A DNA stretch of 64,000 bases from Rusavskia elegans (taxonomy: Eukaryota > Ascomycota > Lecanoromycetes > Teloschistales > Teloschistaceae), in NCBI GenBank assembly GCA_011316305.1, contig SAUG01000016.1, forward strand, positions 1-64,000, written 5' to 3'. This document shows, one piece after another, positions 1 to 13,400 of the stretch. The notes beneath the pieces are model-generated. The model was not told the DNA's origin and made no database searches. It was given only the letters and a program-made list of their open reading frames with translations. Made by a program: the position numbers and the translations under genes. Numbering within the stretch: the stretch's first letter is position 1; each line of letters begins with the position of its first letter.

Positions 1-1850
1 CTTCTATAGCAGATATATATATATAAATTATAAAAATCGAAATCTAAATAAAAGAAAATTAGAGCTTCCTATAGCTCCTATAGTATTCTAAACCTTCTAT
101 AGTAGTAGTATATTTAGTAGAATACTAGTATAGATACTAGTTTATAATATAGATTTATTTAAAGTATTTAAAACAGATATCGCCCGATTAAAAAGGCGTA
201 TCTAGGGCTTCGGCGATTAAAAGTACCTATCTAGTAGTAAGTTATAGGTATTATCGGTTATTATTAATACCGCCGAAGTACTAAAAGATATAAATATTAT
301 ATTTTTTCTTAACTTATTAAAGGAATATATACTAAATATCTATTAGAATATTATAAGCCTTTATAGATATATTAAAGGTTATATCGCCTAGGTAATCCTA
401 GATATAGAGGTACTTACTATAGCTTCGAGGATTAATATAAGTTTTCGGATTATTAACGATTACGGCGCCCTAATAGTACTATTTCTAGAGTTCCTATAGG
501 ATCCTATAGTTAATTTAGCGGTATAGCTAGGTAGTGAAGACCCCGATATATATTTATATATTATTACTATCTAGCTATAGGCGGCTAAAGATATTACGAT
601 CCCGAAAGCTATTAATATTATTTTTTATCTAATAGTATTTAGATTCGAGGTTTAGATAGGATAGTACCCGAGGGTAGAAATAGGGTAGATTATTATTATA
701 GTTTATATAGGCGATATAAGCTCGAAAGTTATTAAATAGTCTATTAAATACTTCGATATATATATATAGGTCGAGCTCTCTAGAAATATAGGAGGTAAAG
801 TTAAATCTTTAAAGGCTACCTAAGTCTATAATAGCTATAAGTAGTATTAAATAGAAGTATAGGATATAAAGAGTCGAATAGTATAACTTATATATTAGAC
901 GGTATAGGATTAGTAAAGATATATTTAAAAAAGTAGTAGTAGTAGATAGTAGGCGAAATTATATAGCGGGTAGCTAGCGGCTAGGGCGCTAATTATAGTA
1001 TACCTATACTAGCTCCGAAAAGCCTTATATAAAGCCTAAATAACTACTAGGTAGCTAGAAATACTTTAACTAGTATTAAAACCAGTTAATATATTAAATT
1101 TAATATAGAATTTAGCAGGGTTTAGACTAAAGGTATATTCTTAGCGTTTTACTACTAAAATAGAAGAATAAATCCGGATATAAATAACTATATATAGATT
1201 TCGATCGAATATACTATCGGAAAATATATAAGAGGTATAGTAATTTAAAAATAATATAGATACTATATAGGTAAGTCTATAGGGCCTAGAGTTACTTAAA
1301 AGTTTAACTATCCCCTTTAATATATATTATACTCTCTAAAGATAATACTTATAGGTATATAGTAATCGCTAATATCCTAGAATTAATTATATTCCGGGGA
1401 AGATTATTATTAGAAGGATTCTTATAATTTAGATAGATTATTACTATTATTACTTAAAGTTTAGAGCGTTTTCGGGTCTTTAAGCCTAAGTACTATATAG
1501 AAAGCCTTAAATTTACTCTTATCTAGGGCTTTAGTAAGCCTATTAGTAACTATTTACTCCGTTAGAATATACTAAAAGTTAATAATTTTATTAGTAACTT
1601 TTTCCTATAGGAATTTAATATAGATATTAATATATTTAGTACGGCTATAGAACTAAAGGTTCTTAGTAAGAGTAATAGCGCCCTAATTATTACTATAAAG
1701 GGTTATTATATCTAGGATAGTATTTAGATCCTGCTTATCGATTAATAGCTAATTTAGGATATAATTTAACTAAATAGCCTCCTTAGTAGTTCTTGTTTCC
1801 CTATCTAATTCTATTTCGGTAGTTAATATAGCTATAGTTACTTACTATTT
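1..1850. repeat. RIP-degraded unknown repeat with a broken plus-strand reading frame
   Basis: CA and TG are almost absent. On the plus strand a long frame from about 380 to 1,450 is interrupted almost only by TAG/TAA, as if CAG, CAA and TGG codons had been hit by RIP. I do not recognise the product. The 3' end of the neighbouring Copia element may reach into this region; the boundary near 1,850 is approximate, and the element may continue left of the window. Confidence 0.5.
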
Positions 1851-4800
1851 AGATAACTAGCTAATAGCGCCGGATCTAATATTAAAAATATACCTAGAAA
1901 TAGAGCGACGGGTTTTATAGTTATCTACCTAATTAGTATTAGTATACCCCCGAAGCTTCTATAGGTCGCCTTTATAGATAAAAGTAAAGTAAGCCGTTCT
2001 ATATAGGTATTTAAAGATTCTAGTAATAGTATTCTAGTAGTAGTTTATAGAGTTAGACGAGTATCGGCTAATAACGGAAATAGTAAAAATAATATTAGGG
2101 TAGGTTCTAAATATAGTATATATTAAAGAGCCGATAGCGTTCTAATATTTATACTTTATTAATAGGAGGTAGTCCTAATTAGTAGGGGCGGTTTCTAAAT
2201 AAAAGCCGGAATCTATAGGGGTAGAAATATTATTTTTATAGATAGTAAAGCTATAATCTTTTAGAATTTATTTAATATAGATAGTTTAGCTTAATTAAAT
2301 AGTATAGAGTTCCCGGTTTCTAATAATTTTTATACCGAGGTAGAAGTTAATAGGGCCTAGATCTAATATTTAAAAATATTTATTTAGATATACTTTAATA
2401 TTATTAAGGTTCTAACGACTAATGCTATATAGAAGGATATCGTTAATATAAACGCCGATAATAATTATACTATTATAAAAAATACTATAATCGGATTCTA
2501 GAGGTTTAAAGCCGATAGTAGCGAAGAACTTAGTAAGGTAGTAGTACTAGACCTAAAGCGACTATTTAAGACTATAAAAGGCTTTCTAAAGTTTATATAT
2601 TATATTAGAATCGCTAAAACTAGTAGGATATTATATATAGATAATCTTATTAATATAACTATAGAGGAAGGCCGTTTTAATATCTATTTAATCGAGCTTT
2701 AAGCCGTAGGTAGCAGCTATAGCGAAGATAGCTTTATATAATATTAGCTTAATAATAGAAGTAAAAGTTTTATTAAAATCGACGCCGGCTTCCTATTTAA
2801 AGCTATAAATAACCTAGTAAGCTTTAAAATATATAATTTTACTATCGGCGTCCCTTTTAATTTTATATACCTATTTACTCTCTAGGAGATATTTTATAGA
2901 GGGTAGTAATACCTTAATATATAGTATCTATATATAGTTTAGTTCTAATAATACTAGTTCTTTTTCTATAGCTTTATACTATTTATTAGTATAAAATAAA
3001 TCTATAACCTCTTTATATAACTAGGGTTCGGAAAGGTCTAATATAGTACCTTTTTTTATAATACTAATAAATATATAGACGTTTATAATTAGATCTAGCG
3101 AGGAACGATTATAATTATCTAGTACCCGGAATTTAGAGTAGTTATATAGGACTTTAATAAGGGATTAGGTAGTACGGTCGGTCTATAGATAAAGTATAAT
3201 AGTCTAAAAATAGAGTAGTAACTTATCGGAATCTAATTCGGAATTATTAACTTCGGTAATATAAAGTCTAGCGGGCAGGTTAGCTAGTAAAGGAATTTAA
3301 CTATAGGTAAAAGGAATCCGATAAGGTATCGGGAAAGCTATTAGTTTAGATATTAAAGAGAGATTACTAGGTTATAGTTATAATCTTCTAGGATTAGACC
3401 CCCTATTAGTACGCTGCTATTTCCGCGGGGGCTACTATTAAAGTTTATTTTCTAATTCCTCTAATTCCTATAGATCTAATAAATCTAGGTTTTAACCTAT
3501 TTTTTTAAATACTACGGAAGAAGCGCGAATAACTTTATTCTAAAGATTTAATAGCTTATAAATAGTATCGCTAAAGTAACTAACTAAAGTATATTTATAG
3601 CTCCGATTATAGAATTTCCGAATCTTTTTATTATATATTAGGTACGCTATAGAACCTAGAACGCGGAATCGGCTTAAATCTAAAGGTTTACTATATTCCT
3701 TTTTATATAGAATTATATCTAATTTACTACTAGGTAACCGGAAATATAGAAAGATAGTAGTTTCGATAAATAGCGGCTAATATTTTTTACTAAAGCCGCT
3801 ATAAACTAATATAGGATAGGCTTTATATATTAGTATCTACCCGAAACGTTCGGATATACTATTCTATTATAGATTATTAGGTATAGTAGGCTTCTACTAG
3901 ATATCTTTATTAGCGAAGCTTTTAGATATAATATAGCTTCTAAATTTATTATCGCTGCGAAAATATTTAACGACGAAGATACCTTTCTTATTATAGGTAT
4001 AGAAGTAGTTCTAGTATTCTAGGGTTTCGGGGACGTCTTTTAATTTAGTTATATAGATACTATACTTCTAGGTATTATTATCTAGAAAAGTAAAGATATA
4101 TTAGCTCCTATTATATACGACTAGAACCTTACCCTTTTAAATAGGATCTATATAATTAGCGTAAATAAAGTCTATAGAATTACTACCGGGGCGGATATAG
4201 CCCCTATAAAGTTGATTATATTATTTACCTAGAATATAAGCTTTATAGAAATCGGATTTAGATTTAGAGACTTTAGATAGGTCGATTCCTATAGATATAT
4301 TCGCTAATTTATATAAATTCTAGTTACTAAGATATCTAAGCCGGGTATACTAGATATTTTCTACTTCTACCGATATTTTAGCGTAGGCCTTTAAGGCTAT
4401 ATCAGGTATTAATAAAGATAAGGACGAAGATAGAAAAGAAAAAGAAAAAAAAATAAAAGAAGATTTTACGGGGCCGCGCTATATAGTATTAATATTTAGT
4501 AGGAATAGACCTTCGTATATATAGGTAGTTAATATTAAATCCGGAATACTAAAACTAAAGCTAAAACTAGAATCTTTAATAATTACTTTAGTACCTATTT
4601 TCTAAATTTATAATATTAATAGTAAATTAGCGCCGGACCTAGAGGTATAAAGGACGTTATAGAATTTTATAGGGCGGTATTTACTATTAATAAGGTAATT
4701 AAGTATAATAGTACCTTTAGCGATTAGTCGGGGGCTAATAGCGCTCCTAATACCGGTTATAGGCTCGCTCTAGATAGGTCTTATAGTAGATTCGATAAAG

Positions 4801-7150
4801 AGGTACCGCTAGAAAGTAGTATAATAGTTATAGATATAGTCGAATATCTAACTATTAGTAAGGTCTAGTTTATTTAATAAGGCCGATAAAGCTATAGGAG
4901 CGAGAGTTATAAAGCTAAGATTAATAGGGGCTGGTACTACTATAATAAAGTTTAATAACTTTTTAGATTCGGTAGATTTATCTTTAGATTTATTATTTTT
5001 AGACTTATTATTTTTACCGTCCTTACTATCCTTTCCTTTACCGCCTTTACCCTTATTACTACTATTACCCTTCTAGCGTTTACTACTACTATTTTTCTAT
5101 TTATCTACTATCTAAGCCTTCTTTACTTTAGAATATAGACTATAATAGATATCCTTTATATAGCCGTCTCGGTTATAGTAGGAATAGTAATCGACTTTAA
5201 TAATTTACTTATTCGGATTATTTATAGATAGGAAGGCCTTAGTTCTAGTAGTAGTAGACTCGGTACTACTATATTAGCGATATTCCTCGCTAATAGTAGT
5301 ACTAATAGTTTTATTTAGGGTAACTATTTTCTATTTTTACCTATCTTTATCCCTAACGATAATATTACTTTAGGTAAATAAGGTCTAGAAGTAGCTAAAA
5401 GAAGTACTAAAGCCCCGAAAGAATTTTAAAATAAGAAGGCTCTCTAAAATAATAACGCCTATAGCTAAAATCTTATTAGTAAACTCGCGAAATTTAGCTA
5501 TATAGGCCTCTATATTTTTAAAGGAACTATTATAATAGAGGATATCTAGCTAGGCGTCGAGTTCTATAAGCTTACCGGTACTATAGACTCTATATTATAT
5601 CTAGAGTTTATCTAGTATCTTTTTAGTATCTAATATAATATCTTTAATAAGATTTTTAGTATTAGTACTATAGGTCGTCTTAATCGCTATATAGGCGCGT
5701 TCTATATATTCTTTTTTATATTCGGAAGTACCCGGAAGTAGAGGGCTTTTAATAGCGGCTTAGAAGTTATTAAAAATATAGTAGGCTATAATACCTTCCT
5801 CCTAGTTCTTATAGTCTAAGCGGGTCTCGAGCTTCGGAACTATATTAATAGGGTAGCCGGAACCCCCTAGTTTAGTATTATCTATAATTAGTATAGAGGT
5901 AGATATATTACCGAGTTTAGTACTAGACTAAATTAGAGTTCTATAAAAAGTAGCGCTATAGAAGTCGGATATAATAAAAGATCCAGGCGGCGAGTAGCCT
6001 AGAAGAGTAATAACTTCGAGGCCGAATAAATTACTCGGGTTTAGAGGTATCGGAGGGGGACTAAAAGCTATAAAGAAGTCCGGATCGTCTTTAGATATAA
6101 TAGAAAATAATATCGATAAATAATAATTAGAGTCCGGGTATAGGTAGCTCTAGATAGCGAGGTCGATTTACTATTAGTTATAGAGGAGCCTATAGTCTTC
6201 GATAGAAAATTAGAAGTTACAGGCGGTTTAGTTTACCCGGAAGTTATTAAGTAGTCTTTAAAAAAAATATTATTTAAAACTTTTAAGGTTATAAAGATTA
6301 GTATAAGGCCTTAATAATAATAATAATATAAAGGTAGATATAAAGTTTAGAATAGGTTAGGTAAAGCTTCGAAAGGTAAAATAATATAATAATAGTCTTT
6401 AGTAACGAGTAGGAAGCTTCGAGTTCTTATACTATTTAGGACTAGATAATATAACTAGTAAAACTAAAGCTAGGCTCGATAGCTCTAAGTTCTAGAAATA
6501 AACGGTAGTTAGTTTAGGAGTAGTAGATACTCGCTTAGACCGTTAGGAGGTTAGAAAAGATACGATAGCTAGAAATATAGTCTACTAGCCCCCTATTTTA
6601 TAAAGGTCCTAGCCTATACTAAGTTAGCTAGGCAGTCGTTTCCTATATTTATTTATAATAGCTAGTAGCTATAGGATATATACCGATAAATAGCGTTAGC
6701 TAGGCGGTAGGATATAAAACTAATAATTATAAAAATCTAATTTTAAAGGCCTAATTACTATACCTAGTATAATATTCCTATAGTAATATTTCTATATATA
6801 GTAAATTAGCAACTTAATAGTTCTATCTAAAAGTAAGGAGGTTAGTAGTTTAAGCGGCTAGAAGGGGTCGTAAGGTAAGACGAAAGGAGTCTATTTAGCT
6901 ATTTATAATTTCGGTAGTTACCGGGGTATTTATAGGTAGTAGTATAATTATAGACTTCGTTATTCGCCGTATTGGATACTTTATACGGTTTAATAATATA
7001 TATCGGATCTATTAAAGGGTAGATAGGAAAGAAGATTCGATAAAGATATAAAGAAATTAAGTATAAAGATATAATACTCGCGAATAATAATAATAACTAT
7101 TATAAACTAATTTAGCTAGAGCTTCCGGGTTTATAACCTGTTAAAATTAT
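1850..7150 (-). mobile_element. Ty1/Copia retrotransposon, copy A, coding region destroyed by RIP
   Basis: The coding strand is minus, with the 5' side at the right. A zinc-knuckle-like remnant (Cys codons turned to Tyr) lies at about 5,140-5,220, preceded by a Lys/Ser-rich gag tail (about 4,980-5,100). GAG-pre-integrase and integrase follow at about 3,950-4,390, with a TRLRYLSN remnant of the HxRLGH motif and an ILGK motif. Reverse transcriptase is next: VYINDILLY at about 2,420-2,455 is the YVDD box with RIP changes. RNase H lies at about 1,860-2,110, where TRRSISRY corresponds to TRRSTSGY. The order gag-integrase-RT-RNase H is diagnostic of Copia. Stops are everywhere and nearly all are TAG/TAA, so the copy is dead. 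GC stays fairly high because CG and GG survive. Confidence 0.85.
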
Positions 7151-7663
7151 ATATATAGAATATTAAGCTTAATTTACTAAAGTAGGCTTTCGCCTGGACT
7201 AAGTATATAAGAAGGAGGTAGTAGGGCCTTGGCGCCGAGAGCTACTAGGCCTGATCGGCACTAGCGCCCTTGGCATCTTAGTACAGCTGTTATGCGTAAC
7301 ACGTACTTCCAACAGAATCTTTAACGCCTATTGGTCAGATTTATATATAAAATAGACTTATCTATAGCGCTAAACGAACGCTTTAAACTAAATTAAAAAG
7401 TAGCTAATTTTCGTAGTTAACGTAAAAGTTATTCTATATAAAAGAATCTTCTAATAAAAAATCGAGTTTTAATATTCGGTTACGTTACTGCAATTTTTAG
7501 ATAATTATTCGTATCGGCTCTAACCCCTGTAACAGCTCCCTGCGCTAGGCCGAATCGGGCGGGGCTAGTCCGGATTGAAAACGATAAGCTTTTTTTAAAT
7601 ACGGATTTTTTTTCTAAGAAATCGGAGATGCCAAGATTTTTCTCGTTCGAATTCCAGTATTAT
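7150..7663 (-). repeat. LTR-like sequence at the 5' end of Copia copy A
   Basis: From about 7,316 to 7,663 it closely matches 29,140-29,483, including shared stretches such as AACGCCTATTGGTCAGATTT and GGCCGAATCGGGCGGG. It sits where the 5' LTR of the minus-strand element should be. On the minus strand the outer edge begins TACTGGAATTCG here and TGTTGAAATTCG in the other copy, fitting an LTR start of TG. Confidence 0.6.
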
Positions 7664-7675
7664 ATTTGATATATC

Positions 7676-9236
7676 TATTTAAAATTATATATTATTTATA
7701 ATAAAGAGCCTGTTCGTATTATAATTTAAATTATAATAATATAAAAATTGATATCTCGAATTCTAGATTAATTTTTTAAAATCTAAATTCGATAGATCGA
7801 TTTATTTTATCTAGGCTATTTAAATCGCTAAATTAGTTTAAAAAATTAAAAATTAAAAGAGTCGAACTCTAAACCTACCGAATTATTCTAATCGGAACTA
7901 GTTTTTAAAAAAATAGAATATTATATAGGAACGCTTCCGTATATATTTCTATATCGCTATTATATATTCTACGCGTCGCTAATATATATTCTTCCTAATC
8001 GGATTAAATCCCGCCGGCGACTAGCCTAGTAAAGTAAAACGTAAGGTACAGACTAGCCTAATAAAGTAAAATGTAGGATGTAATTCTAATCTTTCTACTA
8101 TTAATATTTAGTTTTTGCTATTTCTACTATCTATATATATCTGCTTTCCGACGCCTCGAAGCCAGTTCCTAAAAAGCCGAGGTAGAAATAATAGTAAAAG
8201 AAACGGGATAAAACTCCCGAAGATAAGAGAATAGCTAGCGGAGCGATAATATATATATTCCGCCTTTAAAGCGTACTATATCATTACGCTTTCGCGTATC
8301 GATTAGAAAATTTAAATTTAGAATTAACGAATACTTAATTTAATATTTTAAATACGAAATAATTATACTAATTAGAAGATAGATAAATATTTCAAATAGG
8401 TAGATATTAGGGGGGATTATATATTACCGTATTAATTACAGAGTTTTTATAGAGCTAGCTCTACCCGCAGACTATCTCGAGCGACTTTTAGTAGTAAGAA
8501 CGTTCTCTAGAATCGAGGTAAATAACGTTAAAGAGATACTGTTTATTTAATCCTTATCGCGTATACTGGATTTGTTTTAAGTCTGACAGTATAGATGTAT
8601 AGCTAAGATATTTAAAAGTTTTAGCTTTAAAGTTTATATAGTTAGCATATAGTACAAGTATATAGGAAATAGTTAAAAAAACAGATTTCTCGATAAAAAT
8701 TATAAGGGGATAAAGCTAATAGACTCTATATTTTACTCTGTTAGACTAGTCGCCCGCGGGATTTAACTGGATTAGAAAGGATATATAATAGCGATATAAA
8801 GATATATACGGAGGCGTTTCCTATTATATATTACTTTATTTTTTAGATTAACGAGATTTATATTTTTTAATCCTAATAAATTAAATATAAACTAGAATTC
8901 TAAGAAGCCTTATATATGATTTAAATATCGTCTTAATATTAAATTAATATTAACTTAATCTAAAAATTCTTTAAACTAGCTATTAACTATAAAATCACTA
9001 GATATTTAAATTTATAGATTATTAGGATTTAAATTGAAATTCTAGTAAATATACTATAAATCAGCTACTTTTTTAAATAGCTTATAGTATTAAACTAGCT
9101 ATTTTTATAAATATTAAAATTCCATATCTACTAGCAGTTTTAAATAACTAGATTATTAGTAAACTGTCTATTTTATCTACTATATTATCTTAAATCAATT
9201 TTAAATTCACACGCTATCTCGAAACTAGCAGCGCCG
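7676..9236 (-). mobile_element. TIR element, left copy (inverted relative to 9,643-10,474), carrying a nested insertion
   Basis: Apart from the insertion at 7,919-8,830, this is the reverse complement of the right copy: the inner end, AAACTAGCAGCGCCGTCTAAA, is the inverse of the start of the right copy. The outer left end is truncated near 7,676. I see no transposase frame, so it is probably non-autonomous. Superfamily is not assigned. Confidence 0.6.
7928..8821. mobile_element. 894-bp Mutator-like (MULE-type) non-autonomous element with 9-bp TSD
   Basis: The ends are inverted repeats: left GGAACGCTTCCGTATATAT, right (reverse complement) GGAAACGCCTCCGTATATAT. The similarity extends inward past AATCCCGCCGGCGACTAG, about 100 bases with a small offset. 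TATTATATA flanks it exactly on both sides (7,919-7,927 and 8,822-8,830). The inverted partner repeat near 10,075-10,085 carries the empty site with one copy of this 9-mer. A 9-bp TSD and long TIRs are typical of Mutator-like elements. No transposase is present. Confidence 0.8.
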
Positions 9237-9642
9237 TCTAAAGTAATATTAAAAATATATCTAGAATTGAAATAGTAGTTTTTTTAAATTATCTATTTAA
9301 TTAGTATCGATATTCCTCCGAATAAACCGTTTGATATAGATATTTAAGGATTCTAGTAACGGTATTTTAATAGTAGTTGATAAAATTAAATAAATATCGG
9401 CTAACGATAGAAATAGCGAAAATGAAATTAGAATAGATTTTAAGTAAAGTATTTGTTAAAGAGCCGATAGAGCTTTAATATTTACGCTTAATCGGCGGAA
9501 GATACTAGATAGTCCTAATCAATAAAAGTAGTTATTAAGTAAAAGCCGAAATCTATAAAGGTAGAAATATTATTTTTATAAATAGTGAAACTAAAATTCT
9601 TTAAATTCTATTTTATATAAATAGTTTAGTTCAACTAAAAAA
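9237..9642 (-). mobile_element. Copia copy B, RNase H-side segment
   Basis: This aligns with copy A at about 1,885-2,300, with many extra C-to-T and G-to-A changes. It is stranded between the two inverted TIR elements and resumes at about 10,475. Confidence 0.75.
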
Positions 9643-10474
9643 TTTATTCTAGGCGGCGCTGCTAGTTTCTAGATGGCGTATTGATTTAATATTAATTTAA
9701 AGTAATATAGTAGATAAAATAGACAGTTTACTAATAGTCTAGTTATTTAAAACTGCTAGTAGATATCGGATTTTAAAAAACTAAAAATTTATAAAAATAG
9801 CTAGTTTAGTACTATTAGCTATTTAAAAAAGAAGCTAATTTATAGTATACTTACTACAACTTTAAATTAAATCCTAATAATCTATAAAGTTCAATATCTG
9901 GTTATTTTATAGTTAATAGCTAGTTTAAAGAATTCTTAAATTAAATTAATATTAACTTAATATTAAGACGATATTTAAATAATATTTAAACAATATTTCA
10001 AACTATTTAGAACCCTAGTATATATTTAATTTACTAGAATTCAAGAGTATAATTTTTTTTTATTTAAAAACTAAGGTAATATATAATACTTTATTTCTCT
10101 GAAAACTAGGCCCGATTAGGATAATTTAGTAAATTCGGGGTTTAAATCTCTCGATTTTTAATTTTTTAAACTAATTTAGCGATTTAAATAGCCTTGGTAA
10201 AATAAATTAATCTATCAGATTTAGATCTCGAAAGGTCGATCTAGAATTCGAGATATCGATTTTTATATTTTACTATAATTTAAATTATAATATGAATAGA
10301 CTGTTTTTTAAAATTAGTATATTATTTTAAATATTTTAGATTTAATTAATTACGGTATATTTATATTATCTATACATGATATTTTCAATTTCGTAATATT
10401 ATTTTTAATTTAATTTCAATAGAATATTAACAAGCTGTTTAGATACTAGAAGCGTCATCTAAAGTAGAGTTTCT
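9643..10474 (+). mobile_element. TIR element, right copy, ~830 bp
   Basis: It begins TCTAGGCGGCGCTGCTAG and ends CTAGAAGCGTCATCTAAA, an imperfect inverted repeat of about 18 bases. It interrupts Copia copy B at the point matching about 2,300 in copy A. No coding frame is seen. The target duplication is too degraded to read. Confidence 0.65.
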
Positions 10475-13400
10475 AGTTTCTAATAATCTTTATATCGATT
10501 TAAAAACGTTCGTTTAGATATATTTTATTATTATTAAAAATCTAACGATTAGTATCGTATAGAAGAATATTATTAATATAAACGCTAATAACAGTCATAT
10601 CGGTATAAATCATACTATAATCGGATTCTCGAAATTTGAAACCGATGATACTAAAAAATTTGATAAAATAATAGTATTAGATTCGAAATAATTATACAAA
10701 GTTATAAAAGGTTTTCCGGAACTTATATACTATACTATATTAAAGCTATTAATCCCGGCATAGTATTATATATAGATCATTTCGTCCATATAACCGTAAA
10801 GGAAAGCGGTTTTAATATCTATTTAATCGAATTCTAGGCGATAGACAATAGCTATAGCGAAAATAGAAATAGAAGTTTCGTTAAATTTAATATCGGCTTT
10901 CTATTTAAAACCACGAACGATCTAGCGCGTTTTAAACCGCGTAATATTACTATCGGTTTCTTTTTTCATTTTATATATCTATTATCTTTTAGAAACTATT
11001 TTAAATAAAATAGTAGTATTTTAATATATCGTATCCAAATATTATTTAATTCCTATAATACTAGTCCTTTTTTCATAACTTTATACTATTGAAACGGTAT
11101 AAATTAACTCTATTTCTTTTTTATATCATTATAGAACTGAGATTTAGAAAGGTTTAATATAATATATTTTTTTAAGTTACTAATAAATATATAGCTATTT
11201 ACGATTAGATCTAGGGTAAAATAATCGTCATTATTTCGTATTCGAAATTCGGGGTAATTATATGGAATTTCAATTAAAAATTAGTTTATATAATCGATTC
11301 AAAAACAAAATACTATAATTAAAAAACAAGATAGTAATTTATTAGAATTTAAATCGAAGTTTTAAATTTCGGTAATATAAAAACCAGTAAGTAAATTAGC
11401 CGATGATAGTATTAAAATATAGATAAAAATATAAATTTAAAGTTGGTATTAAATAATAAATTCCGAAATTAAAAGAAGATTACTAGATTATAATCTTCTA
11501 TTATTTAATTTTCTAGTAATAGTAATACGATGGTATTTTTGTAAAAGTTTCTAGAATTTAATATCGGAAGAAGTAATAAATAATATAATAGTTAATAGAT
11601 ACTATCGCTAATATATCTAAGTAAATAGTATTTATAATTCTTCCTAAAGAATTTCTTAACTTTATTACTAAAAATTAGATATACTATAAAATCGAAAGAT
11701 TTAAAATCTCTTAAATCCGAAAATTTACTAAACTTTTTTGTTAGTAAAAAATTATATCTAATTTAATATTAGATAACCGAAATAAAAAGAAAGCAGTAAT
11801 TTCTATAAATAGTAGCTGGTATTTTCTATTAAAGCGACTATAAACTAATATAGGAAATATTCTATTTATTAAAATCTAGCGATAACGTTTAGAAATATCG
11901 TTCTAATAAAGAATATTAAAAATAATACGTTTTTATTAAATATTTTCATTAGTAAAGGTTTTAGATATTAGATAGTTACTAAAATCGTTTATTATTATAA
12001 AAATAGCTAACAGTAAATAGATTTCTTTTATTTTAGAAATAGAAAAGGATTTAGTATTTTAAAGCTTTTAAACAATCTTTAGTATTAATAAAATAGATAC
12101 TATATTTCTAGAAAATATTATTTTAAAAAATATAGATATTCTAGCCTCTATTATAGACGTTTAGAACTTTATTTTTCTAAATAGATCCTATATAATCGGC
12201 GTAGATAAGGTCTTTTAAACCGTTACCGGGACGTATATACTTTTTATAAAACTTTTCGTTTAATTTATCTAGAATAAATATTTTATAGAAATATATCGGT
12301 TTGAAAACTTTAAATAAATCGATTTTTATAGATATATTCACTAATTTATATAAATTCCAATTATTTAGATTTCTAAAACGGGTGGACTAGATATTTTTGA
12401 CTTCAACCGATATTTTAGTATAGACCTTAAAGATGATATCGAGTACTAATAAAAATAAAAACCAAGATAGAAAGAAAAAAAATAGATTAAAAAGACTTTA
12501 TAGAGCCGCGCTATATAATACTAATATTTAATGAGATTAAACTTTCGTATATATAGATAATCAACGTTGAATTTAGAGTACTAAAGTCAAAGATAAAGCT
12601 ATAGTTTCTAATTATTAGTTTAAGGTCTATTATAAAAATTTATATTAATAAAAAGAAATTAGAATCGGATCTAAAAGTTTAAAAAATATTATAGACTTTT
12701 ATAAAACGGTATATACTATTAATAAAATTGTTAAATAAATATAATACTTTTAGTAATCGGCTAGAAGTAAATAGTATTATTAATATCGGTTGAAAATTTA
12801 CTCTATTTAAATATAGTATTAGATTTAAGAATAAAGTACGCCTAATAAATAGTATAATAGTTATAGAAATAGTCGAATATCTAACTATTAATAAAATCCA
12901 GTTTATTTAATAAAGCCGATTGAATTATAGAAATAGAAATTGTAAAGAAAAATTTTTAGAAGCCGATACTATTATAATAAAGTTTAATAACTTTTTAAAT
13001 TTAATAGTTTCATTATTTTTAGATTTATTATCTTCGGATTCAATATCTTTAGATTTATTATTTTTACCGTCTTTACTTTTACCGCTTTTATCTTTATTAT
13101 TCTTACTTTTTCAGCGTTTACTACCGCTATTTTTCTCTTTTTCTACTATTCAAATATCTTTTAGTAGGTATTCTTGATATAGCCGTCTCGGTTAAAGTAA
13201 AAATAGTAGTCAACTTTAATAACTCGCTTATTTAAATTACTTCAAGATAGAAAAGCTTTGATTCTAGTAGTAATAGATACAGTTTTACAATATTAGCGAA
13301 ATTCTATATTAATAGTAGTACTAATGATTCTATTTAGGTAAATAACTTTCTATTTTAAATTATTTCTACTACTTACGATAGTATTACTATAGATAAAGAG

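Noticed and set aside
12920..13177. 85-codon open frame on the plus strand
   Set aside because: It is antisense to the Lys/Ser-rich gag tail of Copia copy B; low-complexity Leu/Ser content is a strand artefact.
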